Source: Ignavibacteria bacterium (GTDB lineage: Bacteria; Bacteroidota; Ignavibacteria; Ignavibacteriales; SURF-24). Taken from it: 64,000 bases of DNA. Under the pieces are notes generated by a model. That model had not been told where the DNA came from, searched no databases, and was given only the letters and a program-made list of their open reading frames with translations. The translations under genes and the position numbers were made by a program. Shown here one piece after another: positions 34,056-43,136 of this stretch; position 1 is the stretch's first letter; the number at the start of each line of letters is the position of its first letter. The stretch lies in assembly GCA_025612375.1 (NCBI GenBank), contig JAAXKN010000014.1:1-64000 (forward strand), in the 5' to 3' direction.

Positions 34056-34568
34056 CTACAGCGCTATAAATTTCCTTACATTCTCCAGCTGCTGAAGATG
34101 CCGGTCGCCGTGGTAAATAATAAAATATATCCATTCGGCTCTTGTCAGTTCCCCGAACTTCGGATGTATAAAGTCCAGACAGCTTTCCGTCATGTCGTGC
34201 ACTTTTATTGTATTAACGAGAGTGGTCCTGTTGTTAACAAGTTTTTGCGCAATCTCATCACGGTTCTTGGGCACTTCTGTGGGGTAGATTTCTTTTCCTG
34301 CCGTAAACTTCTTTTCAAAATCCTTGAATGTGGTCCCAAGAAGCGGCGCTTTCTGCAGCGGGTCGCGCTCCGATGCCCTCACGGCGCCCGTCATAATTTT
34401 ACTTATAAAACTCTCTACAATATAAAGGTGCTCTGCAATGTCGCCCGCCGACCACGTTCCTATAGAGGCGCTTTTATTAAACTCATTTACTGGAAAATCC
34501 CCTATGGCCTCGGCAAGCCTCCCGGTTGCGCTTTCCAGGTCAAATATTAGCGTGTTTTTGTCTATCAT
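34056..34568 (-). CDS. DinB superfamily protein
   Basis: 170 residues forming a four-helix bundle. Putative metal ligands are H47 (DIAEHLYIVE), H153 and H157 (YHGDRHLQQLE), the usual triad of DinB/YfiT-like proteins. Members include thiol transferases that use bacillithiol or mycothiol and many with no known reaction. AAGAGGAATTTC precedes the ATG. It is the last of three minus-strand genes with gaps of 10 and 29 bases, so it is likely co-transcribed with the DUF6064 and DUF3147 membrane protein genes. Confidence 0.85.
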   Translation of the reverse strand: MIDKNTLIFDLESATGRLAEAIGDFPVNEFNKSASIGTWSAGDIAEHLYIVESFISKIMTGAVRASERDPLQKAPLLGTTFKDFEKKFTAGKEIYPTEVPKNRDEIAQKLVNNRTTLVNTIKVHDMTESCLDFIHPKFGELTRAEWIYFIIYHGDRHLQQLENVRKFIAL

Positions 34569-34597
34569 GAAATTCCTCTTGTTATATCAAAAAAGCC

Positions 34598-35254
34598 TCA
34601 GCCCTTAACTGCAGCGTGAAGGCCTTTTTTATTGTAATAAATTATAAGCAGAAGTCCAATTACCCCCGCAAAAGAAAGCCCGAAGTCTTCTGTAACCGAT
34701 AGCTGCACCGCCGCGCTGAAACCTAAAATGCTCCACAGAACAGGAATAATAAGCAGATAATACGGAAAGCGGTTCTTAACAAAAAGAAACATACCGAACG
34801 TAAAAATTGTGGTGGGGCAGGGAAGTCCGAACGTCGGCGCCTTGGGATAGCTGTGCCCTGACAACATACCCAGAATGGGATAAATTATAAGAGCATACGC
34901 AATAAATGCCCAGCCGAAGTATGCCTCCATGCTCCTTTCCGTGGAATAATTAAGTTCTTTTCTTATCGCTCCTGCATAAATAAAAAGAAGTCCCTGCAGA
35001 ATAAAGAGTGCCCCGAAAAAATATGCCGCTTTGTTAATGGCGCTGAAAAACAAAATGTGGTAAATCACTCCTATCCATATCCAGTAGAATGCAAGAGATA
35101 GGCTGATTAAAAGATTTGAGTACTTATAATTCCTGTAGGCAAGGTAAATTAAAACAAATGCCAGCAGAATAAACACAATCTGAAGGGGAAATACACTAGT
35201 GTTGTACTCTGCAAACACATTCAGAAACGCTTCCTTTGTAAATGGCCGCTGCAT
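34598..35254 (-). CDS. DUF6064 family membrane protein
   Basis: 218 residues with about seven hydrophobic helices. The sequence from MQRPFTKEAFLNVFAEYNTS, followed by WIWIGVIYHILFFSAINKAAY and GLPCPTTIFTFGMFL, matches DUF6064, a family of uncharacterised integral membrane proteins. The conserved PCPTT and the charged pairs inside the membrane hint at ligand handling, but no function is known. A perfect AAGGAGG stands before the ATG. Middle gene of the probable three-gene operon. Confidence 0.8.
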   Translation of the reverse strand: MQRPFTKEAFLNVFAEYNTSVFPLQIVFILLAFVLIYLAYRNYKYSNLLISLSLAFYWIWIGVIYHILFFSAINKAAYFFGALFILQGLLFIYAGAIRKELNYSTERSMEAYFGWAFIAYALIIYPILGMLSGHSYPKAPTFGLPCPTTIFTFGMFLFVKNRFPYYLLIIPVLWSILGFSAAVQLSVTEDFGLSFAGVIGLLLIIYYNKKGLHAAVKG

Positions 35255-35264
35255 TTTAGCCTCC

Positions 35265-35612
35265 TTATATTTTAATCCCTATTTTATCCAGTAAAAAGAT
35301 CATTACAAAATAAAACAGAACCATAAGTACAATTGAAACCGCAAGAGCCGCGTAGAACCCCATTTTTTTCATTAGTACAGGAAGCAGCAGAAACATCGAT
35401 AAGGAAGGTATTACGAGCCAGAAAATTCCCCTCGATAGTTCCGCAACCTTCAGCTTATCCTTTGTATCAACGTAAAGCCATATGAAAGCCAGTATGGAAA
35501 CAAGGGGCACCGAGGCAAATACGCTCCCCAGGAAAGTGCTCCTTTTGGATACCTCGGAAACAAGCACAATCAGGACTGAGGATATGATCACTTTAAGAGC
35601 ATAGTAGAGCAT
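35265..35612 (-). CDS. DUF3147 family membrane protein
   Basis: 115 residues with four hydrophobic helices. MLYYALKVIISSVLIVLVSEVSKRS, then GSVFASVPLVSILAFIWLYVDT and FWLVIPSLSMFLLLPVLM, are the family pattern of DUF3147 (small inner membrane proteins of unknown function). First gene of the probable operon with the DUF6064 and DinB genes, ending 10 bases before the DUF6064 gene. Confidence 0.8.
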   Translation of the reverse strand: MLYYALKVIISSVLIVLVSEVSKRSTFLGSVFASVPLVSILAFIWLYVDTKDKLKVAELSRGIFWLVIPSLSMFLLLPVLMKKMGFYAALAVSIVLMVLFYFVMIFLLDKIGIKI

Positions 35613-35759
35613 AAATTACCGTTATTGTCTGCTGTAAAATATTAAAATTTTAACAAAAATAAAGCACGATATTAACCTTGCCTCCTCCGAATTACATTGG
35701 ACATCCCGGCCGTTTTCCTTAACATGAATTAATACACAGACCAGAGAATTGAAGATCTT

Positions 35760-36635
35760 ATGAAAAAAATATATTTATTTATAACTATTATAGTTTTTTC
35801 AATCCAGGGATTTCCGCAGGAGATAGGTCAGAAAGACTCGCTCCAGATTCCCCTCCAGCAGGAGGAGCAGAACCAGACAGCGCTCCACATTTCACCTTTC
35901 GATAATATCGGGAATAATTTCCTGAACGCTTTTTCGGGCTATAAGGGACTCCTGCAGCTTGCGGGCATTGCATCCACCTATGCTCTCATCCATACAGATG
36001 TTGATTATCACGTAACTACCTATTTTATGGACCATTCCTCATATGCAAATTATGCGCTTCCCGCCGTGGTGCTCGGCTCCACGCTCCCCATAACTACAGG
36101 AGGCGTGCTTTACTTTTTGGGCAAGCACAATAACGACAACAGGATGATCGGGGCATCGTTTGCAGTCCTGCAGTCAGGACTTTTAACTGTGGCCTACATA
36201 TCCGTCCTTAAAGGCATTACAGGAAGAGCGCATCCCGATGCAAGTTCACCGGCCGACAGAAAGGCCGTAAGCAGCCGGTTTAATTTCGGCCTTGTACGAA
36301 GCGGCATATACAGGGGATGGCCTTCGGGACACGTGGGCGGGGCGATGGCTGTTGCATCTGCGCTTTCAAATTATTACCCCGAGAAAACGTGGCTTAAATA
36401 CTTAACTTACGGCTGGGTGGCATACACCATGGCAAGCGTAAGCGCGTTTCACAAAGGAACAATGCACTGGTTTTCAGATGCCGTTGCGGCAAGCATGATG
36501 ACATATACAATAGGCGCAAGCGTAGGCACATACTACAGGAATGTAATGGAACACAATAATGAAGACGTTAAATTCCGCTTCCTCCCCATCGCAGGCGGCG
36601 ATTACTCGGGGATTATTCTTTCATATTCATTTTAG
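35760..36635 (+). CDS. PAP2 superfamily phosphatase
   Basis: 291 residues with a signal peptide (MKKIYLFITIIVFSIQGFPQ) and about five membrane helices. The three PAP2 motifs are recognisable: KGITGRAHPDASS (form KxxxxRxHP in place of KxxxxxxRP), WPSGHVGGAMAVASAL, and SAFHKGTMHWFSDAVAAS with the general-base histidine. It probably removes phosphate from lipid phosphates or undecaprenyl pyrophosphate at the periplasmic face. The C-terminal piece after the last helix ends GDYSGIILSYSF, beta-like. It is convergent with the next gene across a repeat element. Confidence 0.87.
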   Translation: MKKIYLFITIIVFSIQGFPQEIGQKDSLQIPLQQEEQNQTALHISPFDNIGNNFLNAFSGYKGLLQLAGIASTYALIHTDVDYHVTTYFMDHSSYANYALPAVVLGSTLPITTGGVLYFLGKHNNDNRMIGASFAVLQSGLLTVAYISVLKGITGRAHPDASSPADRKAVSSRFNFGLVRSGIYRGWPSGHVGGAMAVASALSNYYPEKTWLKYLTYGWVAYTMASVSAFHKGTMHWFSDAVAASMMTYTIGASVGTYYRNVMEHNNEDVKFRFLPIAGGDYSGIILSYSF

Positions 36636-36707
36636 TTTTTCAGGCCTGAGGTTCCCATAATGGCATAAAGGTTAAGGAAAGCTGAGCATCTGGAAAAGAC
36701 AAATTAC

Positions 36708-36889
36708 AGAGCCTCGGAGAGGCGAATTGTCTGTAGCAAAGAACAACCTAAAAACACCCAGAGCCCTGGAAGGGCGACATGTAACTTGAAGATTAACGTG
36801 GATACCTCATATACAAGTCGCTCCTCCGAAGCTCTGAATTATTTTTTATTGATATACTTTCTACAAACAATTCGCCTCTCCGAGGCTCT
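36708..36889. repeat. Large nested inverted repeat (AGAGCCTCGG family), copy 2
   Basis: The outer arms match exactly over 16 bases or more: AGAGCCTCGGAGAGGCGA (36708-36725) and its complement ending at 36889, each followed inward by TTGTcTGTAG / CTACAaACAA. The inner arms (GAGCCCTGGAAGGGCGACaTGT-like at about 36760 and its partner ACAAGTCGCTCCTCC at 36815) are decayed compared with the copy at 31111-31300. It lies between convergent genes. Confidence 0.75.
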
Positions 36890-36909
36890 TTTTCTGATCA
36901 ATGTAGAAA

Positions 36910-38703
36910 CTATATCCCAAACCCCAAAAGCTTTGCTTCAAACTTCTCTATCTCTTCGCGCATCTTTTGTCTTACCTTTTCTGTCTCTTCTGTTATATCC
37001 GGGATCATCCCCTTATAATACTTTATCCCTTCCAGAAGATTCGTCCTGAACGTCTTGAGAAATGTTTCCGTCTGCTGCGGATAAGGCTTCAGGCTTTCTG
37101 AGGCTTTCTTAAAGAAATAATCCACGTAAAGCGACAGCTCCTTAACAAACATGTTCGGCCTTGAGGGATGCGTTATAAGGTTGATCCTTCCGTAAATGTG
37201 ATCCACCATCTCCTTCAGACCCGTGACCTTCGAAAAATATGCAAGATTTGGCCCCGGGCATACTGCCACGGCCTGACTCTGCTTCGGAGTCTCAATTCCG
37301 TTTACAATTAATGCCGATGCCCCAAGCCCTTCGCAAAGACACGTCTTTTCGGCTGCCTTGTCAAATTCCTTTTTGTACTCTTCCTCACTTAGCCCCATCT
37401 CCTTAAGGCTCTTCATCTTCTTGTTCATGAATGTTATTGAGGCGGTGCATAAAGGCCTGTCTGAAAACTCTTTGCTCGACTGCAGGAATTTCTTCGGGCA
37501 TGCGCTCCCGGCTTTTCCGCTTTTAACCCTTTCCATCCTCTCTAACTCTTTCCCATTGTTTCTCACACTGTTAAACGGCACACCAAGTGGCGAAATGCCG
37601 CTTAAGTAAAGATCTTCTTCACCGGCCTGACTTAATTTCTGAAGCGTATTCTCGTCAACATTCATTACCTCAGGCACAAGCAGAAACGGGCTTCCCCAGC
37701 CGACAGACTTAACCTCGAAATACCTCAAAAGAAAATTCTGCTCCTCCGACTTCCCGACGCCGCCCTGCACGGTAACGTCTATTTCAAGCGCCGAGGGGTC
37801 AAGCGTAATGTTCTTCTTCTTTAACGCCTCAAGATAGATCTCACGCACGGAACGGAAAAGCTCATCCCTTTTGTCTTTGAACTCACCGAGTATGGGACCC
37901 ATGAGCTGCCCGTCGGAGGCAAATGCGTGACCGCCGCAGTTAAGTCCCGATTCAATCCTGTATTCCGAAATCCACAGCCCCTTTTTGGCCAGGAACTTCC
38001 CCTGAATTAAAGCCGAACGGAAATCGCTTACCTTAATTATAATTTTTTTCTTCATGCGCCCGTCACCTGCGGGGTAGAAATCTTCAAAATTCTCCAGATA
38101 ACTGTAAAGCTTTGGATTCATACCGGCAGAGAAAATGATTGCACTCTCAAGCTCGCTTTGCGCAAATCCCCTTAATGCCGCGTGCGCATCATTAAATTCC
38201 ATCGGAAGCGCCTGCCCCTCTGCAGTGTATCTGCCGTTATCCAGCTTGCTCATAATGTTTACGTCAATTGAGCCGGGACATATATTTTCCCTCAGCCATG
38301 CCTGCAGCTTCTTTATCACACATTCGTCCCTGGAGGACAGCATCTCATTGTACTTCATCTTGAGTGAGGAGAAGTCGGGCAGCATTTCAAAGTATTTGCT
38401 TATTTCGCTTCCTTTGGAAAATGCAGAATTCCTTAAAGCCTCAAACTGCTCCTTTACTATCCTGTTCATCATATTCAGGTATGCCGTTATCCTCGAAGCC
38501 CTGGAATCGTAATCCTTTGAGGAAATCGGCTCGTACGGCTTGTTCATCTTCTCGGAATAATGCCTGCGCAGCTTTTCCATCAGCGTGTCATCTACCAGCG
38601 AAATAACCGATGAAATGCCGTATTTTGACACCTTTACAGGTGTATCCACTGAAAAACCCACACCCAGAACGGGTATATGAAACTTATGCTCGGAATTAAT
38701 CAT
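36910..38703 (-). CDS. Conserved protein of unknown function, possible TIM barrel
   Basis: 597 residues, no signal peptide or membrane helix. The start HIPVLGVGFSVDTPVKVSKYGISSVISLVDD and the middle SGLNCGGHAFASDG, VTVQGGVGKSEEQNFLLRYF and SPLGVPFNSVRNN resemble the beta-alpha strand ends of nitronate monooxygenase or dihydropyrimidine dehydrogenase-like TIM barrels, but no FMN motif is clear. In the C-terminal third six cysteines stand in conserved-looking contexts (ACPKKF, PLCTAS, TCLCEG, VCPGPN), which could hold an iron-sulfur cluster. Related large uncharacterised proteins occur in Bacteroidota. The function is unknown; it is a single gene. Confidence 0.6.
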   Translation of the reverse strand: MINSEHKFHIPVLGVGFSVDTPVKVSKYGISSVISLVDDTLMEKLRRHYSEKMNKPYEPISSKDYDSRASRITAYLNMMNRIVKEQFEALRNSAFSKGSEISKYFEMLPDFSSLKMKYNEMLSSRDECVIKKLQAWLRENICPGSIDVNIMSKLDNGRYTAEGQALPMEFNDAHAALRGFAQSELESAIIFSAGMNPKLYSYLENFEDFYPAGDGRMKKKIIIKVSDFRSALIQGKFLAKKGLWISEYRIESGLNCGGHAFASDGQLMGPILGEFKDKRDELFRSVREIYLEALKKKNITLDPSALEIDVTVQGGVGKSEEQNFLLRYFEVKSVGWGSPFLLVPEVMNVDENTLQKLSQAGEEDLYLSGISPLGVPFNSVRNNGKELERMERVKSGKAGSACPKKFLQSSKEFSDRPLCTASITFMNKKMKSLKEMGLSEEEYKKEFDKAAEKTCLCEGLGASALIVNGIETPKQSQAVAVCPGPNLAYFSKVTGLKEMVDHIYGRINLITHPSRPNMFVKELSLYVDYFFKKASESLKPYPQQTETFLKTFRTNLLEGIKYYKGMIPDITEETEKVRQKMREEIEKFEAKLLGFGI

Positions 38704-38924
38704 ATGTATTATACTTTGCGAATGAATGTGACGTGTAAATTCATAGCCAGGAATGTCTTAACTTAAAGGAGAATAGAAGAAATACCGTACGAAGAATAAG
38801 TAGAGATCAAAAACCTGCCAAAGAAATTAATTACGAAGTAAAGATACTAAAAAATTCCCCATAATGGGGATTATTTATATGAATTAATATTCGTTCCTGT
38901 TCATTTTTATCACAAAAACGAACT

Positions 38925-38951
38925 AAAAGTTTCCGTTTGCAATTGTTTCCC
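38925..38951 (+). repeat. Duplicated upstream segment, copy 1
   Basis: 27 bases beginning AAAAGTTTCCGTTTGCAATT are identical to 41065-41091. Both copies lie 45-70 bases ahead of the two tandem T9SS cargo genes and are followed by a similar CTTAGTTTT stretch, so a shared promoter or leader was duplicated together with the genes. Confidence 0.7.
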
Positions 38952-38993
38952 GGCGTACTTAGTTTTACAAAAACAAAAATCAGCAGGAGTATT

Positions 38994-40928
38994 ATGACCC
39001 CGTTCCCTCTGTGCAGATACCGGTATTCTTCTTTGTCCGTTTTGCTCATCTTACTTTTAATCTTTAATTTTAACAGCCTTTCGGCGCAGGAATGCGGCGA
39101 CTGCTCTAACCCAAGAGTTGCTCTTTACGACTTTGCCATAAAAATTCCAAGGCCGACTGAGACAAAGGCTATACAGAATTGGCTGAAACTCTTTTTTGTG
39201 GGCCCTTTTGCACGCGGCCATGTAAGAGAACCTTACCCCTACGGAAGCTGCATTACCTGGCTCGACGGGGCGATGATAAATGCAACGGAATATCAGGGGG
39301 ATACCCTCCGCTTCGGCCCTGAAACTACAAACCTCCCCCCCGCGGGTACTTTTGAAAGCGCCGACTATATCTTAACCGGTGAGGTTAACGGCTCAATGGG
39401 AAATTATACGGCAACCATTTCCTTTGAAGCTGCATGGAGCAGAGAAGTTGTGGCTTCGGCTACTGTGGCCTTTACCGATGTCAGCTCCGACGGCCAGGAC
39501 CCGATTGATAAGGCTGCAGTTAAACTCGCTGAAGGAATTTCGCCCCTCCTTAAGACAATACGCGACTTTGAACTGAGAAAAAGAAATACCGATACTAAAG
39601 TGGCTATAAGGGATAAGTGGACAAAAACGTCCATCCCTGAAATGGAAATAAAACCTTCTAAAAAAGAGGTCGATATAAATGAAACCATCGACGTCGAAAT
39701 CAAAATGATCGACTGCGACGGCGTGCCCCTTAAGAACAGGGAAATTAAATTTACAGGCACCGACTATGAAGGCAATCCCCTTGAGGCCTCAACGGGCGGA
39801 GAGTTCGAAACCACCTCGGCTACAACCGACGAAAATGGAATAGCTAAAGCAAAGTTTAAGGCCGGAGGCGAAAAAGGCACCGGCGTGCTTTATGCATACT
39901 ACGTCCATGAAAAACCTACCGGCAAACCTGCCATGTTTATGGGCTCGGCCGTAATTAATATTAAACAGCCCCCGGTTGAATTCTGGAAAATCAGCGTGAG
40001 CTTTACGGAAACAAGGACTTATGAAAGGGATTCCACGTGGGACTTCTACGGCATATCGGGCAAAAGCAGCGACAGGAGCTCGGCAGAGGCAAGCGGACAC
40101 GTGACGGCTATTTTGGATAATATGTCAGATGCGGCGGGACATTTCAGCTTTTACCATGAGGTCCATTCTCCCATCGCACTCAGCGGAGGCGGAAACTTCT
40201 CTGAAATCTATAATTCAAAATCCTTTGAGTACGCTCTGGGAACCCTTGACGTTGCCGACGTCAGAAGCGATAATGTAAGCGCTGATGCAATAATTGATAA
40301 AGATATCAGCCTTACAATGGATTTTAATGACACCACTGAATACTTCGGGCTCACGGTTGGATTTTCCGGCAAGGGGTTCACAACCGCCAGACACTACGGA
40401 AGTCCTCCCGTTGGAGGCAGCGTTAGATGGTGGGATTACGGCGGACCCTTCGAAAGAGGGGACGTGGCAGCCTTAGGTTTTGACAGCGCCCCGGGAGTCT
40501 ATGTCAGCCGTTCCGACAGCGGTTACTCTGTAAGCTGGTCTAAGACTGAAACCACCGATGACAGCGATGGCGCACACAGGTCGGTAAAGCAGAATCTTAC
40601 CGCGACAATTACGCCTTACGACAAAACAACAGGAGTTGAAGAGAAACTGAGGTATGGTATACCGGATAACTATTCCCTTGAACAGAATTATCCTAATCCA
40701 TTTAACCCTTCAACAAAGATACGCTACAGCCTTCCCGAAAGGGCATTCGTGACGCTTAAGGTTTATGACGTCCTTGGAAGTGAAATAGCCTCTCTTGTCA
40801 GCCAGGAAAAAGGGGCTGGAAATTATGAGGTGGAATTTGACGCCTCAAAGCTTACTAGCGGAATCTACATCTATAGGATACAGGCAGGAAAGTTTACTTC
40901 AGCCAGGAAGCTTCTTCTCGTGAAGTAA
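38994..40928 (+). CDS. T9SS-secreted CsgG-like/Ig-domain protein, paralogue 1
   Basis: 644 residues from the ATG that follows AGGAG. Signal peptide (about 10-33, ending LSAQ). Residues about 35-210 begin ECGDCSNPRVALYDFAIKIP and include ADYILTGEVNGS, resembling CsgG/TolB-type nucleotide-free beta-alpha domains. A Big_1-like Ig domain (about 225-340: SKKEVDINETIDVEIKMIDC, DENGIAKAKFKAG) is next, then a serine-rich region, and a type A T9SS sorting domain (about 560-644: NYPNPFNPSTKIRYSLPERA, then KLLLVK). It should be exported across both membranes and attached to or released from the surface. A second copy follows. Confidence 0.75.
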   Translation: MTPFPLCRYRYSSLSVLLILLLIFNFNSLSAQECGDCSNPRVALYDFAIKIPRPTETKAIQNWLKLFFVGPFARGHVREPYPYGSCITWLDGAMINATEYQGDTLRFGPETTNLPPAGTFESADYILTGEVNGSMGNYTATISFEAAWSREVVASATVAFTDVSSDGQDPIDKAAVKLAEGISPLLKTIRDFELRKRNTDTKVAIRDKWTKTSIPEMEIKPSKKEVDINETIDVEIKMIDCDGVPLKNREIKFTGTDYEGNPLEASTGGEFETTSATTDENGIAKAKFKAGGEKGTGVLYAYYVHEKPTGKPAMFMGSAVINIKQPPVEFWKISVSFTETRTYERDSTWDFYGISGKSSDRSSAEASGHVTAILDNMSDAAGHFSFYHEVHSPIALSGGGNFSEIYNSKSFEYALGTLDVADVRSDNVSADAIIDKDISLTMDFNDTTEYFGLTVGFSGKGFTTARHYGSPPVGGSVRWWDYGGPFERGDVAALGFDSAPGVYVSRSDSGYSVSWSKTETTDDSDGAHRSVKQNLTATITPYDKTTGVEEKLRYGIPDNYSLEQNYPNPFNPSTKIRYSLPERAFVTLKVYDVLGSEIASLVSQEKGAGNYEVEFDASKLTSGIYIYRIQAGKFTSARKLLLVK

Positions 40929-40943
40929 AAAACATAATAATAT

Positions 40944-40977
40944 AAGAATGGGCGGACTTCACAATCTGCCCATTCTT
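40944..40977 (+). terminator. Terminator of T9SS paralogue 1
   Basis: A 10-bp perfect stem AAGAATGGGC / GCCCATTCTT (40944-40953 and 40968-40977). The copy after the second paralogue is almost identical. Confidence 0.75.
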
Positions 40978-41064
40978 AAAAATTCTGCATGGTGTGTACT
41001 TATCTTAATTAATATTTTCTCCTGATCCTCCTCCCTTAATGCATTTATCATCCCCAAAACACGC

Positions 41065-41091
41065 AAAAGTTTCCGTTTGCAATTGTTTCCC
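41065..41091 (+). repeat. Duplicated upstream segment, copy 2
   Basis: Identical over 27 bases to 38925-38951; stands ahead of the second T9SS cargo gene. Confidence 0.7.
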
Positions 41092-41144
41092 GTGTGCCTT
41101 AGTTTTCAGAATACAAAAATCCGACACTTACCCGCAGGAGTCTT

Positions 41145-43076
41145 ATGAAATCCTTCTCTTTCAGAACACATTACTCTTTCTCCTTGTCCTTTTTGTTCAT
41201 TTTTATTTTTAATCTTAACAGCTCCATGGCACAGGAGTGCGGCGAGTGCTCGCGCCCCAGGGTCGCTCTTTACGATTTTGCCATAAATGTCCCCAGGCCT
41301 TCGGAAGCTGATGCAATTATGCAGTACCTCAAACTCTTTTTTGTGGGCCCCTACGCCCGCGGCTCTGTAAAAGATCAATACCCCTACGGAAGCTGCATTT
41401 CTTTCCTCGATGGTGCAATGGTAAATGCATCCGATCTCCAGGGCGATACACTCCGATTCGGTCCCGAATACTCTAATCTTCCCCCGGCGGGAGCTGTGGA
41501 AAGCGCCGACTATATTCTGACGGGTGAGGTCACAGGCTCAAATGGCAGCTATACGGCAATGATATCTTTGGAGGCTGCATGGAGCAGGGAAGTTGTAGCC
41601 TCAGGAAGACTTCCCTTTACTTTATCTGCCGAATCTGCTCCAATTCAAAGTGTGGGCATAGGCCTGGCTGAAAAAATATCCCCCCTCCTTTCAATTATAA
41701 GGAATTTTGAATTGGAGAAAAGAAATTCAGATACTAAAGTGGCTATCCGGGATATATCGGCATCCGGCTCGAAGCCTGAAATAGAAATAAAACCTTCAAA
41801 AAAAGACCCTGATGTAAATGAAACTATCGACGTTGAAATTAAAATGATCGACTGCGATGGCGTGCCCCTTAAGAACAGGGAGATCCTATTTGAAGGAAAC
41901 GACTACGAGGGAAACCCCCTGGACGCCTCTACGGGCGGAAAATTTGAAGTGAAATCGGTTGTTACAGATGAAAGCGGAACTGCCAAGGTAAAGTTTACCA
42001 CCGGCAGCCAGCAGACTACCGGCATCCTTCACGCTTATTATGTCCATGAAAAACCCTCCGGAAGGCCCGCTATGTTCATAGGGACTGAACTCATCAATGT
42101 AAAACAGCCTCCCGTAAAATACTGGAAATTCAATGCTCAGTTCTCAGAGTCCAGAACCTATCAGTGTGATACATCCTGGAGCAACGAGTACTTTGCAGGC
42201 AGAAGCAGCGAACAGTCTTCTTCATTTGCCGGCGGCCATGTTTCCGCTATACTTGAAAATATTTCCGATTCATCGGCATTCTTTAATTATGACAATGCTG
42301 TCAGGCACCCTTTGTCTGTAAACGGAAGCGGAAACTATTCGGAATTTTCAACCTCAAAATCATTTGAATATATCACGGGAAAGCTCAATACGGCTGATGT
42401 AAGAAACGACAGGGTTTCCGGAAACGCATCAATAACAAAGGAAATCAGCCTGTTCCTCGATTTCAACGACTCTACGGAATCCTTTACTCTTGATATTGGA
42501 TATCCCGGCAAGGCAAGCTACAACGGAAAACTTTTTGGCATCCCTCCTGAAGGAGGTGACCTTGGCTGGCGGCCTTACGCGGGAGATGGCGAGGGGGGTG
42601 GCGCCGTCGACTTTTCCTTCTCTTCCACACCTGGAACTCATGTAAGCCGTTCCGACAGCGGTTACGCCATAAAATATTCGGAAACCGAAAATTCAACCGA
42701 ATATACCTCCGGAGGAAAAGCATACGTAACCGTCCGCAAAAACCTTAGCGCTTTTCTTGCCCCTTACGATAAAACAACAGGAGTTGAAGAGAAACTGAGG
42801 CATGGTATACCGGATAACTATTCCCTTGAACAGAATTATCCTAATCCATTTAACCCTTCAACAAAGATACGCTACAGCCTTCCCGAAAGGGCATTCGTGA
42901 CGCTTAAGGTTTATGACGTCCTTGGAAGTGAAATAGCTTCTCTTGTCAGCCAGGAAAAGGGGGCTGGAAATTACGAGGTGGAATTTGACGCCTCAAAGCT
43001 TACAAGCGGAATCTACATCTATAGGATACAGGCAGGAAAGTTTACTTCAGCCAGGAAACTTCTTCTCGTGAAGTAA
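41145..43076 (+). CDS. T9SS-secreted CsgG-like/Ig-domain protein, paralogue 2
   Basis: 643 residues with the same plan as paralogue 1: signal peptide, ECGECSRPRVALYDFAINVP with a CsgG-like fold, Ig-like domain (SKKDPDVNETIDVEIKMIDC), variable serine-rich part, and type A T9SS sorting domain. The N-terminal two thirds differ at many positions, and the variable part (about 360-555) is poorly alike. The last roughly 300 bases are almost base-for-base identical to those of paralogue 1, synonymous sites included. This points to gene conversion or a very recent exchange of the sorting domain. The ribosome binding site is GCAGGAG. Confidence 0.75.
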   Translation: MKSFSFRTHYSFSLSFLFIFIFNLNSSMAQECGECSRPRVALYDFAINVPRPSEADAIMQYLKLFFVGPYARGSVKDQYPYGSCISFLDGAMVNASDLQGDTLRFGPEYSNLPPAGAVESADYILTGEVTGSNGSYTAMISLEAAWSREVVASGRLPFTLSAESAPIQSVGIGLAEKISPLLSIIRNFELEKRNSDTKVAIRDISASGSKPEIEIKPSKKDPDVNETIDVEIKMIDCDGVPLKNREILFEGNDYEGNPLDASTGGKFEVKSVVTDESGTAKVKFTTGSQQTTGILHAYYVHEKPSGRPAMFIGTELINVKQPPVKYWKFNAQFSESRTYQCDTSWSNEYFAGRSSEQSSSFAGGHVSAILENISDSSAFFNYDNAVRHPLSVNGSGNYSEFSTSKSFEYITGKLNTADVRNDRVSGNASITKEISLFLDFNDSTESFTLDIGYPGKASYNGKLFGIPPEGGDLGWRPYAGDGEGGGAVDFSFSSTPGTHVSRSDSGYAIKYSETENSTEYTSGGKAYVTVRKNLSAFLAPYDKTTGVEEKLRHGIPDNYSLEQNYPNPFNPSTKIRYSLPERAFVTLKVYDVLGSEIASLVSQEKGAGNYEVEFDASKLTSGIYIYRIQAGKFTSARKLLLVK

Positions 43077-43090
43077 TAAATCATAATAAT

Positions 43091-43128
43091 ATAAGAATGG
43101 GCGGATTTCACAATCTGCCCATTCTTAT
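43091..43128. terminator. Terminator shared by convergent genes
   Basis: Stem ATAAGAATGGGC / GCCCATTCTTAT, a near copy of the hairpin at 40944-40977, in the 60-base gap between the T9SS gene and the YidB-like gene on the other strand; it can serve both. Confidence 0.75.
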
Positions 43129-43136
43129 ATCATCTC

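Noticed and set aside
36786-37049. 87-codon open frame on the plus strand
   Set aside because: Begins inside the inverted-repeat element and runs into the antisense of the 597-residue protein gene.
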